From NCBI RefSeq assembly GCF_000346465.2, contig NC_034015.1, positions 10,371,867 through 10,435,866 of the forward strand: a stretch of 64,000 nucleotides of DNA, given 5' to 3'. This DNA comes from Prunus persica. Taxonomy: Eukaryota > Streptophyta > Magnoliopsida > Rosales > Rosaceae. The stretch's first letter is position 1, and every line of letters starts with the position of its first letter. This document shows, in pieces, positions 47,854 through 59,600 of the stretch. The notes under the pieces are model-generated. The model saw only the letters and a list, made by a program, of their open reading frames with translations. It was not told the origin of the DNA and made no database searches. A program made the translations under genes and the position numbers.

Positions 47854-49124
47854 TTATTTACTGTAGTGCCCCATAAAACTATGGTCAAATCTCACTTTAC
47901 CATTTGAAAGTTGAAGTGGCCCACTTTACCCCATTGACCGATGTTTTGCATCTCAATTTACCCTACACTGTCAAGTCAGTCAAAAACTCTGTTAAAAATG
48001 TTGACGTGGCATGTATAGGACCCACAAATTTGTTGAATTGGATGCCACGTAGGTGTCATGTGTAAAAAAATAAAGAGAAATATTCTTTTCTTTTAAAAAA
48101 CTTAACTCAATTATTAATAATAAAAGAAAAATAACCATAAAAATATAGAGAAACAAAAAAAAAATATTAACAGGAAATTTAAAAAACTAACAACACCGTC
48201 TTCTCCACCATCGCCACTTAAAAATCTCCTCCTTCACCCCACCCCCTCCCTTCGTACCTAGCCAACCTTTTATTTTTATCTAGTGTATATAAAATCATAT
48301 CTATAAAATGTGGTCTCTTTGTAATAAGGAATTGCCTTAAAATATTGCCCACGATTATTGTGATTTTGATGATGGTGAGGAGGATACTGGTGTAATAGGC
48401 TTGGCTGAGAGGAGAGGGCCTCCATCCTAACGTCTCCCCACCTCAAGACAACCTCTCTATTTCTCTTCAAATCGGACGAGCCCGAAACTCCAGATTCACC
48501 GAGGACTCAACCCAATCACCATTCTAGATCCGTCATGGACTGAATCTAACGGCAATACCATATCCAACCCTTAAATACCAAGGCCATGCCACCGTCTTCT
48601 TTACCAAGCTTTTTGCCCCTGCAACCCACAACTCATCCTCGCCACAAATGTATTCATTGTTCTTGTTTTTCTTTTTTTTTTTCTTTTGTGCGGTGGGTAT
48701 GGCTTGTGGTGGGTTTGGTGGTTATGTATGATGGTGGGGTGGTTGTTGCTTGCAGAAGGAGAAGGAAGGATGATGAGGGCTTATTTAGGGATACATAGAG
48801 GTTGGGTATGCGTAAACTGGGTCTGGAGGAGGGGATTGGAATTGTTTTTTTGTTTAAAATATTATTATTAATAATTGAGTTAAGTTTTTTAAAAGAAACT
48901 CTTTTTTTTTTTTTTTCACATGGCACCTACGTGGCATCCAATTCAACAAACTTGTGGGTCCAATTTGTGCCATTTCCTCATTTTTAACAGAGTTTTTGAC
49001 TGAATTGATGGTGGGGGGTAAATTGAGATGCAAAACATTGGTTAAGACGGTAAAGTGGGCCACTATAACTTTCAGAGGGTAAAATGGGATTTGACCATAG
49101 TTTCAGGGGCACTAATGTAAATAA
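47854..49124. mobile_element. Mutator-like or foldback element with long terminal inverted repeats, 1.27 kb
   Basis: The left arm, about 47854-48120, is the imperfect inverse of the right arm, about 48855-49124. Examples: ggtcaaatctcactttacca against the inverse of gtaaaatgggatttgacc, and aatttaccc with ttttgcatctcaattta against taaattgagatgcaaaa. The arms are about 260 bp long, as in non-autonomous MULEs. The 730-bp interior has no transposase. No clear 9-bp target duplication was found. Confidence 0.75.
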
Positions 49125-50399
49125 GCTCTAAAACAACCCTAGCCCCCTCTCCCAAAAAATCCTCCTAGAGTCGTTTTCACTTTGAGGGGGGAGGAAGCCA
49201 CTATTCTTCTTCCCATCTCTCCTCTCCCCTCTCCCTTCTCCATTCTCCCCTCTTCCTTCTCCCTCCCTCTTCTCTTCCTCCCTCTCTTCTTCTTTCATTT
49301 TCAGAGACAAAACGTTTTCCCTATTTATCTTCGTTTTGTTATGATTTCCCTCCAACTATCACAGGCAGTTACGTCTCGACGTCGGATTTCCACCTGCATT
49401 TCGATATCAAATCTCATCTTTCTTTTTGTGAGCGTTTTATTTGTATTGTTATGGCTTGGTTTTTTTCAAGCTTTATCTTTTTTTTATTATTCTGAGTTTG
49501 CAATCTTAGTTGAGATGCATGTGTAAGAGTTTCCTTGATCATGCGTGATCATTAGTGGAGGCACACCAGATTGTCATAATTTGTTAGACCGCTCCTTTAC
49601 TATAATGGCCCTTTTGTGACTAGTTTATATTGGCCCTTTATGGATAGTTTGTATTGGCACTTTATGGCTAGTTTGTATTGGTCCTTTGTGACTAGTGACT
49701 TTTTTAGCTGAATTATGAATGCAATCCTAGAATTTCTCAACAAAAAAAGAAAGATAAACTATTAATTTAATCAATGTAATTATGCATATTGTATTTTATG
49801 CAACCAGTCGGGCCTTGGCAGTAATTCTTTTTTTTTTTCACCAATATTTTCTAACCCCTTTCCCAAATTGTTTTCATTGTTACATGTTTTCTCAACAATT
49901 GTTATTAGTTATATATGATAAACTTTCAATTGAAATTTCCATCAATATTAGGGGAGGAATGATTTGGAAGACCTCAATTGTGTTGAGAATTTTTGTCCCA
50001 CATTGAAAAGTTAGGGATTTAGTATGGGCTTATAAGGAAAAGTTGGAAGTATGTCATGACAAAATTGAGAATCCATTAAATACTAAGCCTCAATAAGTTA
50101 AGAATAGATAGTTAGAATTGGATTTTTATACTTAAAAATACCAAAAAGGTAGACAACCAAGTCCTTAAGGTTAGCCCAAGTGAGTTCTAATGGCCAAATG
50201 AATTAGGATTATGTTAGGTCTTGATTCCTTCCATTATAACATCAACAACAACAAAATTACTAGACAACCTAATTTTACATTCCACCTTATTGGGTCAATG
50301 GTTTGCACCATCTTCAGATCGGTTTTTGTTTCTAAAGAATGTTCAAACCGATAGGTTGATGAGGGGTGGTTTCGCCCGAAACTCAAGCCAATCTACATT
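49125..50399. other. Intergenic, no gene seen
   Basis: A strong CT-rich stretch at about 49195-49300 gives spurious Ser/Pro/Leu frames. Short repeats of ggccctttgtgactagtttatattg type occur at 49605-49700. No coding gene is supportable. Confidence 0.5.
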
Positions 50400-50408
50400 G
50401 CATTTAGG

Positions 50409-50535
50409 TTTTTTTTTTTTTTTTTTTTTTTTTGGGAGCACCTTTCTTATTGAGATGGGTGATAATATACTAAACTCAGGATCTTGCTGCTTGAGGGAGC
50501 AATTACTCCAAACCACTACACTAGTGGGTCTTTAC
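50409..50535 (-). mobile_element. SINE copy 1, with target-site duplication
   Basis: gcatttagg occurs on both sides (50400-50408 and 50536-50544). Next to the left copy is a long T run, so the element lies on the minus strand with a poly-A tail. The body shares attgagat(g)ggg(t/c)gat and cactacactagtgggtc with the copy at 57920-58060. The B-box part is partly deleted. Confidence 0.8.
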
Positions 50536-50544
50536 GCATTTAGG

Positions 50545-51383
50545 CCTTAAATGTGACCACTTTTGTCAATTTCTGTAACTTACAACTGTCTTCATTAATA
50601 TAGTCTCAAAACTTAAGGATTAGCTTGAGACAAAAAACAAATTAAGGATGAAAAGTGAAAGAACTACAATAATTTAAGGGGAGAAATCTGTAATATAAAT
50701 GGGGATGGGGACCCTAAGACCCTGTGAGGTTATGACTCTTATTCATGCTCTAGAAGCTCCTTATTCTTGGGGTCTTTGTTTTAACTGGATTCAAAGGTGG
50801 AGAAGGGTAAAACTCGAATCTAAGGTAAAGGTTGTACATAACCTCACAAGATTTCCCAAATGTAAAATCCTCTTAAACCTCACATGCATATGCTTAATTT
50901 CATTCCAAGTTAGCTACCAAAAAGAATAGTAGTAGTGATAAAAGAAGAGATAAAATCACAAGTACTTTTTTTTATAGGACATCTTCACTTTGTTTCAAAT
51001 CTTTTTCCTCCATTTGGATGAAGGAAAATAATTCAGGATTTAGCTAAAAGTCTGGAAATAAAGAGAAGAAATTGATATTTCTATTATTTGGCAACATAAG
51101 GACGAAACTTAATAAATGACACATGGAAATTGGGGATCAAGATTATGGAGTTTATTTTCCTCCAAAAGATATGTAATTTCACAATTGCTATTGAGCGGAA
51201 ATTAGTTTCACAATCGAATTTGTAATTTCTATCATTTACAAAATTCAACATACATAAATTTAAACACTAAAATTATCAATTGCCAAAAATTTAAACGATG
51301 GAGATCTAAATTCTGTCATTTTAGAATTTTATGCAGTTTTTAATTCCTTCATCCAAATAGAAATAGTTAATTTGGGAGGTATC
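50545..51383. other. Intergenic, no gene seen
   Basis: AT-rich unique-looking sequence without recognisable coding or repeat structure. Confidence 0.5.
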
Positions 51384-52549
51384 TGATAACCAGTCAAGTT
51401 TGAATAGAGGAAACGAAGAAGAAAACTAAAAAGGTTCTGGATTTCTTTTTATTGATTCTCTCTATTGATCCCATACAATATTAGCTGACTCAATATTTAT
51501 AGAGTTTTTGGGTTTTGCAGAATACATGAGCTGTCAAAGACTTAAGCTCTAAGCTAATTAACAAACTCACTTAACTAATTGACAGCTGGCACACCAGCTT
51601 CAGACTACTTGGCTAAACTTAATATCTCTAACATCCCCCCTCAAGCTAAGCTGGCGGGCCCAGCTTTAGATTGGAGCATTGTTGCAAAAAGACTGGATTG
51701 TGAAGCCCCTTGGTGAGCACATCAGCCACCTGTTCTTGTGTAGGCACATATTGAACATAAACCATGAAGGAAGTTGAGGTTCCACCTCAAAACCAATTGG
51801 CAATAGGGGGGAGTAGCCCAACTCCTTATAAGCCCTTGCTAGGTTTCACAACTTTCCAATGTGTGACTATTTACCTTCACATTCTCACACGCCTCCGCAC
51901 GTGTGGCTAATTTTCAAGCCTAACACGTGAACAACATATTTTGGGTAACGTGGAGCTAGCATATCCAAGAAAGATGCACTGACAAGTTCTAGGCTGCAAC
52001 TTGTTATCATTATAAGGTCTAAGATATGGAAACACAGCAGACCCAAAAACCCGTAGGGACTGTAACTCAGGTGGTGTCTGAAACAATTTTAGATAAGGGG
52101 AACAAAATCCCAACTCCTTATAAGCCCTTGCTAGGTTTCTCAACTTTCCAATGTAGGACTCTTTATCTTCACATTCTCACACGCCCTCGCAAGTGTGGGC
52201 AATTTTCAAGCCTAACATGTGGACAACACATTTTGGGTAACGTGGAGCACGTGCAGCCATTGGGCTTTCACACGTGGACAACTAGGCTCTGATATCATGA
52301 TAACCAGTCACGTATGACTAGAGGAAACGAAGAAGAAAACTAAAAAGGTTCTTGATTTCTTTTTATTGATTCTCTCTATTGATCCCATACAATATTAGCT
52401 GACTCAATATTTATAGAGTTTTTGGGTTTTGCAGAATACATAAGCTGTCAAAGACTTAAGCTCTAAGCTAATTAACAAACTCACTTAACTAACTGACAGC
52501 TGGCACACCAGCTTCAGACTACTTGGCTAAACTTAATATAACTCTAACA
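51384..52549 (-). mobile_element. Internally deleted copia element
   Basis: LTRs lie at 51384-51637 and 52298-52549, about 250 bp and nearly identical (tgataaccagtca ... ctctaaca). The flanks gtatc (51379-51383) and atatc (52550-52554) suggest a 5-bp duplication. A purine tract adjoins the left LTR (ccccccctcaag on the plus strand, about 51638) and a Met-tRNA primer site (complement of tgatatcagagcc) adjoins the right LTR at about 52285-52297, so it is transcribed on the minus strand. The 660-bp interior keeps only an RNase H end and a piece of the integrase C-terminus (RVFGSAVFPYLRPY, about 52050). Confidence 0.85.
51819..52248. repeat. Direct repeats of about 138 bp inside the deleted copia
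   Basis: 51819-51956 and 52109-52248 are about 90 percent alike (both start caactccttataagccc and end gggtaacgtggagc) and bracket the integrase fragment. They do not belong to the LTRs. This suggests that a second element was inserted or that the copy arose by recombination. Confidence 0.75.
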
Positions 52550-52554
52550 ATATC

Positions 52555-53029
52555 ATGGAACTGAGGTATTAAAAACTAGCTACAATCGAAATATCGAGTA
52601 TCAAAAGCAAAAGATTTGATGTTAGTAATAATGATAGAAATTGTAAATACAAAACTTGAAAATTTTAGGGCTTGTCCAATATAGGTCCCTACAATTTCTA
52701 TTTCCTAGACATATACCCATCATTCTATAAATCTATGTGTAAAACCCAATTTCAAACTTAAATGACCAGTAGGATATAAGAGGTCGTAGTATTCCTATGT
52801 TTTTACATCCTTACCATCAAAATTCATATTTTATTTATAATTTATTCCAAGCATTTCATTAACTGTCATAATTGTAATTAAAACTCCCTATTAATAGCAT
52901 ATCAATCACCTTATTTCTTTTGGTTGCCATTCCCTCTAACATATGGCCCCTTAAAATTGCAAAAAAAAAAAAAAATGTAAATTACATATCCAATAATGTA
53001 CATATGAAAAATTATAAATATATATGTAT
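52555..53029. other. Intergenic, no gene seen
   Basis: AT-rich sequence without recognisable features. Confidence 0.5.
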
Positions 53030-53725
53030 AAAAATATAGGCATATTATTTACCAAAAAAAATTAACAAAAATAGGTCAATTACTTTGTAATTGACATTTT
53101 CGTATATTTTTCATAAATTAAAAATAGGTACCTAATAATTTATAAAAAATAGGTATGTTGTATAATTGAAATTTATGCACATTTTTTATAAATTAAAAAT
53201 AGGTACATTATTTAGAAGAAAAAAATAAGTTCATTATACTAGGTAAATTGTTTTACTAGGTATACATTATTGGAGAAAAAAATAGGTACATTATTTAGAG
53301 AAAAAAAATAGGTTCATTATACTAGGTAAATTGTTTTACTAGGTACATTATTAGAGATTTAAAAAAAAAGGTACATTATTAGAGAAAAAAAAAAGGTACA
53401 TTATTTTGGAGAAAAAAAAGGTACATTATTTAGGGAAAAAAAAAGGTACATTATTAGAGAAAACAAATAGGTTCATTATACTAGGTATTGTTTTACTAGG
53501 TACATTATTAGAGAAAAAAAAAATAGGTACATTATTTTGAGAGAAAAAATAGGCTCATTTAAACAAAAAAATTATTTTCATAAAATAAACAATAAAAAGA
53601 TGATCAAATTAATTTTCATAAAACAAGTAATAAAGAAAAAAAAATAGGTACAATATTTGGAGAAAAAATAGGTTCATTAAAAAAATATTTTAAAAACAAA
53701 ACAATAAATAGATTAATCAAATTAT
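53030..53725. repeat. Degenerate AT-rich minisatellite
   Basis: About twenty variants of a 20-45 bp unit built on taggtacattatt(t)agaga followed by an A-run, with a second unit ggttcattatactaggta. The unit order is irregular, suggesting slippage and unequal exchange. Confidence 0.8.
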
Positions 53726-55132
53726 TTTTCAACATAATTAGAATGTACACTATTATTCATAAACTATAATAAAAAAGAATACTTGTTGTATAATTCATAA
53801 AACACAACAACAATAATTCCTAAATTTAATATTGAATTTAAATTACTAATACTTTAAATAGATTACTAGTCGTAATTCATAGAAGGAAAACACCATTAAT
53901 TCAAAAATAAATTACTAATACTTTAATGTGGAATTTAATATTTAATTTCAAATAAGTTTCTAAATTAGTTCCTACATCCATTACAACTATTTGGAGATCT
54001 TTTCAAATTCAACGGGTGTCATTAGTTACACCCCCCATAACACATTAACTTATAAACAAGGGTAGTTTTGGAATTCCAAAAATACAATAAATCAGAATTT
54101 AAGTTATATTAGGTAAGTTGCTTAGTTGGATCCTAGTCATCGGGTATTGTTTCAAAAAAATGGGTATTTTAAATAGAAAACTAAAGAAAATGGTTGTAGG
54201 TGATTTAAAATGAATTTTATGGGTCTAAGCTTAATTTACTAAAAATTTTAATAGGAAATTAAATATTAACCCAAAATTTCAATCATTTATTCGGGAAAGC
54301 CCATGGATTTTTTAAAGATCAATTTGGACCCATTTATGGGTTTATTTAAACATTATCAAATTTATAATTTCTATCATTAAAAAAATCAACATCATCACAA
54401 CCATTAATTCAAATTAGGGTTTAAGGATTTCTCGTATTCTCATTAAAATGGGGTTTTACGTGATGATTTGCTAGGGGTTTGTAAGATATCTATAAATGTT
54501 TAATATTGCATTATTATATATTTTTTTTATTAATACCGATCATTCAATCCAATTTCGAACTTGAGACCACTGGTCTGCAAGTCAATGCCATTTTTCACTA
54601 GGCTAGACTGCAAACATGATTTAGCTAAATTAGAAGGATATTAGATAAATATGGTTATAATCAATGATCTCCACATAATGTTATATTAATTAGGACTAAT
54701 TACATATCAAGTATTGTGTCATTATTTAGATCCCCCGGCCAACCCCCTAAAAAAAAGAGTATTATATATTCAGTGGTTTTGTAGGGACATACTATTATTT
54801 CATGATGGTCCAAACCTTGTACACACAAAAAAGTGAGACAGGGTAATGGAAAAAGGATTCCATTTTTCAATAAAACATAGTACTAGAAAAATAAACCAAA
54901 TAAAGTCTCGAGAAAAAGAGAAAATTTAGTTTTAGATAAAGGTAAATTTTGACATTTATATTCTTTACTTCATCTAAAGTTGAGAAAAAATTTCATTTAA
55001 TTTATAAATTCGAGATAAGTTATGAAAAATAAAACATTGAGATTCATTTTCGTGAAAAATGTTTGCACCATGTTTGACATAAGAAAAATGTTGTATAAGT
55101 AAATTATTTTTTAATATATACGTTTCAATTTG
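53726..55132. other. Intergenic; SINE-like piece at about 54530-54612
   Basis: The minus strand at 54530-54612 has tagcctagtga and tcaagttcgaaattgg, related to the SINE-like insertion at 24224-24366 (both also share cttgcagac between the boxes). The remainder is AT-rich with no gene. Confidence 0.4.
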
Positions 55133-55324
55133 TGGAGATATTATAGAATACTACGGTAATACGGTCATGTGGTACATCTTATACATGTGTTATAATATAA
55201 GTAGATATTTATAGATACTATTCCCTAAAAGGAGGGAAAATAAATTATATCGTTTATCTAAATTATAACACGTGTACAATAGTACCACGTGATCATATTA
55301 CCGTAATATTCTATAATTTCTCCA
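55133..55324. mobile_element. Foldback MITE, 192 bp
   Basis: The left end tggagatattatagaatact is the imperfect inverse of the right end attctataatttctcca. The arms extend for about 45 bp (both include acggtaata and a cacgtg- or catgtg-type word). No coding content. Confidence 0.75.
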
Positions 55325-57251
55325 ATTTATGAAGGACTTAGACACGTACATAAAGTCCTAGGTCTAGCTCATAGGCTCTTTTTTTTACTTTCATTTTTAG
55401 TATTTAATTTTTGTTGACCGAACAAATATAGTAAAAAATAAAAAATTGTTTATCCAACGAGAAAGATTTCCTCCAAAGCACGTGAAGCCGATATGTTTGT
55501 ACTACGAACTCAAAAAGGCGAATCCCCGCATACTGCCCCCACATGCGACACCCAAATAATTCTGTATTTCGATCCCCTCTACCACGTCAGCACCATGATC
55601 ATACTTGGACGCAAAGTTGCGGTCCGAATATCACACCCAAATATTTTGACGATTTAATATACTATTCATTTTCTCAATTTCTTTCACTTTGTTGCTTGGT
55701 CAAGTGAGGCGGCTCAAAGGAATATTTGTTTTTTTTGTTTCCATGGAACCCTTTCAATGAAAATAATAATTATGAACAAATATTAGGAAAAAAAAAATTC
55801 CTTTTGTTAAAAGTCTTGTATGTTATATTGTTGCATTATTGATATGAATTATTAATAAGATAAATATTTTTTATCACGAATTATTGGCCCATTAATAATT
55901 TGATAATACGAGAATTTCAATGCGAAGAGTCACCTTAGATTTAGAGGTACATATTCACCCTTATGCCCAAGGTGGTCCTCGCAAATTTTTAACCGGGTTT
56001 ATAAATGTTAGGCAAATTTTCTTAAGTTTTGGAACTCAATTTTCACTATGTATATATATTTCTTTGTTGGCTGGTTAGGATTAGGTGGTCAATTTAGTTT
56101 GATTCAGATGGGATTCTTCTTCTGCCCTAAATGATCCGCGCAAGTAGGAGTACAAGTCACCAAAGAGGTACTAGTGTATCACCAACCAACCAACCCTATC
56201 CGAAGTCTTAGTCAGAGGTTGAGCAAATAAATGTTTGAGAAAGCAAATGGAGAGAGTTTCTAGGAGAAGAGAAGTTATTATCCTTGTTTGAATGTAGGTG
56301 GAGGGTTATTTATAAGACAAGGAAGGGGAGCAAATATCCCTAATTCCATGTTTTGTAAAAGTCGAGTCATGCCTTTATCATGATGAGGAGGTGTGTGCTT
56401 AGGCATGGGATGCTTCATCATGGTGAGAGAGAGATTATCATGATATTATTGGGACATTATCATACAACTATAACCTCAAATTATATTCTTCCCAATATTA
56501 AATTCAAATCATTTATAAGGAGGCCCTCATTTTAAGCTAAGTAAGGACACTATGATATTGTCACGCCCCAAATTATATATACTTATTTATTTATTTATAG
56601 TTTTAATCTTGTTAACATAATACTAGTGAAACATTCAGCAATGATAAAAACGATTTGATTATATATATAAAAATAAAATAGAGAAGGTGGAAGAAGTATA
56701 CTTGTTCAGTGTTTCAATTAACCAAAAAAATTCAACTTTTTTATTTATCATTTTCAATTAATATTAAAGATAATTCTAGGTTTTTTTACATTAAAATTTC
56801 ATTATTGTTTTAGTTAATTTTTTTCAACATACATTAGCAAAACTACACTTGAAAAATAACTCACATATTATTATTCTCAAATTGTAATACCATATACGTT
56901 TTCACTGTTTTTATTCCTTGAATTTGTTTTCAAATTAATCTACCAAACAAATTCTCGAATCCTAAATATGTAAATTTGTTTTCTCGTTTTCATTCTCTGA
57001 AAATATTCTCAAAAAAGTTACCAAACGGGCCCTTATTTACCAAACATGAGAATGCAATTTCAAATCCATTCTCAAACTCCTAAACCTTGAACCAAACAAC
57101 CATTTGACTCAAAAAGTTCAATTCGTGAACCGAATGGGCCCTTAGTTCTTATTTTAAAGGAAGGGTAGTTGTTGTGAGGATCTTTTTGCTCCAAAAAATT
57201 ATTATTGTTCTTTTTGCATTTTTGTTTCATACATTCTTCCATTATAAGAAG
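55325..57251. other. Intergenic; possible LTR remnant near 56030-56560
   Basis: At about 56150-56350 the minus strand resembles a worn plant LTR (a cttataaat-type box, a caaccaaccaacc tract on the plus strand, and a region that would carry a polyadenylation signal). Elsewhere it is AT-rich and I see no gene. Confidence 0.35.
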
Positions 57252-57389
57252 AACTTGCATGTCACGGGGATAACATTGTTTTGTTGTCCGTATCCAATCA
57301 CGCTCCACTATGTGGAATCTTTATCTCGCATAGTGGAACGTAACTGATTGAAAACAACAAAAGAGAGTTATCTCGTGACATACAAGTTT
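57252..57389. mobile_element. MITE of the same family as the one in TNL-C
   Basis: Terminal inverted repeats aacttgcatgtcacg and cgtgacatacaagtt, continuing into ggataacattgttttgttg and, inverted, gataactctcttttgttg, then caatcacgctccactatg. About 138 bp, no coding content. Confidence 0.75.
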
Positions 57390-57516
57390 TTCTCCTTCAT
57401 GACTTCCTTATCTTTCTCATCATCCACTTTCCATCATTTTTTACATAGCTAAGAAAAACACACACACAAAAAGTCAAATGGGCTCATAATTATTTGATTA
57501 TCTTCATGACAATTTT

Positions 57517-57630
57517 GTTTTGAAAACATTTTCTATTGAGATATGCGATAATAAACTAAATTCATACACACTACACGAATGCTAAAATTTGAACTCATCA
57601 ACTTTCCTAGGGAGCAATTGCTCCACACCA
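57517..57630 (-). mobile_element. SINE copy 2, with target-site duplication
   Basis: cttcatgacaatttt (57502-57516) and cttcatggcaatttt (57631-57645) flank a body sharing cattttctattgagat, cacactacacgaatgcta and aatttgaact with copy 3. The orientation follows copy 3. Confidence 0.8.
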
Positions 57631-57919
57631 CTTCATGGCAATTTTAATATTTATCAAAATAAATATATTCTTTATTATTTGATGGGAATTTAATAACTAA
57701 ACATTTTTTTCTATAAAAGAAGCCACACGGTTTTAAATTTTATTAAAAAATTTTATCATACAAATTTTATTAAGTTTTTAATTTTCTTTTTGGCTTTTTA
57801 TCACAAATGGTCCCTGAGACTTGTGAAATTATCACCTTTCATCCTTTATGTTTTTTTTGTGACATTAATTGTCTAGGTTAGGTTACTTTTTGTACATTAA
57901 TTTGGTCCCTACTGTTAAC

Positions 57920-58060
57920 TTTTTTTTTTTTTTGGAGAACATTTTCCTATTGAGAGGGGCGATAGCATACTAAACTCACACACACTACACGGATGCTAGG
58001 ATTTGAACTTAAGACCTTGCTTGATGAAGTAAAACTACTACACTAGTGGGTCCTTTTATA
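57920..58060 (-). mobile_element. SINE copy 3, best preserved, with 15-bp target-site duplication
   Basis: gtccctactgttaac (57905-57919) and gtccatactgttaac (58061-58075) flank it. On the minus strand it has an A-box-like actagtgtagtag, a B-box-like agttcaaatcc and a poly-A tail (the T-run at 57920-57937). About 141 bp. Confidence 0.85.
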
Positions 58061-58075
58061 GTCCATACTGTTAAC

Positions 58076-59600
58076 TTCTATCTAATTTTTTATTAAATTA
58101 CTTGAGTGGCACATATGTGGACCCCTACACATTAATAAAATGACGACATGTGGATTTAAGTAAAATATTTTAAACTTTAAATAATTAAAATAAAATAAAA
58201 AACATGATTGCCCTCTTCCTCTCTCCTCTCTTTCTCCCATCTCTCACCCCTTCTCCCCCACCCAATTTCCACGCAGCACCACCCCCCAACTCAAATTCCA
58301 TTTCCACGCAGCCCCTTGTCCCTCTATGTCGGTACAATAGCCAGACTATTGGAGAAATAAAACAGAGGGGAGACAAATAAATGTGAAAAATGGAGTAAAT
58401 TTTAGGGGGCAAAGTGAAATTCAAAATGAGTTTAAGATGGTATATCAAAAAATAAACCTTCCTTTTTATGCGTGTAAGTTTGAAAGAAAATTGAAAACGT
58501 AGACCCTTCTAATCTTTATATCAGATTCATATAAACATAATTTAGAGGACTATAATTTATTTTAACTTGTAAATAATTTACTTAAGGGTGAAGAATAATT
58601 TTATTAATAGTTAATTTTGTTTTTGCCTTTTCGTTTCTTTATGTTTTGTGTGTCGTTGGTGCTCCATGCTTTTTTGCCACCAAGGTGCTTCCATGCCTTT
58701 TTCCTTCCCCCTTGTGATTTGACTAAACAATTAACCAAAATTGACTCGTGCCTTAAGTCCGCTCCCGTACGCTCGCAACCAGCGCTCCGAACCTCCCTAA
58801 TTGGCGGACGCCAGTTCTCATTTCATTCTAGTTTAATCCACTTCGCTCCCGCGCGTGCGTCCTCACCGGCTACTCCGGTCACCTTAATCCCCTTTAAAAC
58901 TCACCTAACCGGTAACCCCTCCAACCTTTCCACCTTCCAAACCGGTTTCCAAGGACTTATAAAATTCGTGTAAGAATTCATTAAGAGTCTCTATTCTCTG
59001 CTTCCAGAACCACTGTCCTGGATTACGTGTCAGAAATCTAATGGTTATTGAGTGGACAGCTACCCATTTGGATAAGGCCATGTCATGTTCTGCACGGTTT
59101 TTGCGTATGACTTGATGCACGGGATTTTCTGGAGAGACAATTTAAGTTTCATGTAGGGTGAATTTAGGTTGAATTTCTATGACATTTGACCGAAAGACAA
59201 AGGTTAAATTATTACAACAGAGCTTCGGCTCCTGTATTTATATTCCATTTTACCCACGTAACATCATCTAATCAGGGTCCGCCACGTAGAGATTCGTGAG
59301 AACCCAAGTTTCCGAGAATATCCCTATCTTTTCCTAAAATGGTGGACATGTCCAGAGTGGCCTGACGTGGCGCGATATAAGTGGAAATTAAAGAAATTGC
59401 ATTCAAACAGTGACTCTCTCAGTGCGCTTTGGCTTTCTTTAATTTTCTTTTGCTGGTATTGGATAGGCGATTTTATCAAAGCCCAAAAAAAGAAATAAAG
59501 AAATAAAGAAGAACACAGAATTCTTTAATTTTTTATTTAATTTTTTTAAAAAATACTTTTTAAATTTTTATTTCCATGAGAGAGATGGAAGAAGAGAAAC
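58076..59600. other. Upstream region of the CCCH gene
   Basis: AT-rich DNA with a C-rich island at about 58740-58970 that is open on the plus strand but shows no family motifs. The promoter of the CCCH gene presumably lies within 59300-59600; acgtggcg occurs at about 59365. No certain TATA box. Confidence 0.4.

Noticed and set aside
49182..49526. Plus-strand frame of 114 codons
   Set aside because: It is driven by a CT-rich tract and has no motif, promoter or homology that I can see.
58617..58973. Plus-strand frame of 118 codons upstream of the CCCH gene
   Set aside because: No domain or conserved pattern; probably chance within a C-rich island.
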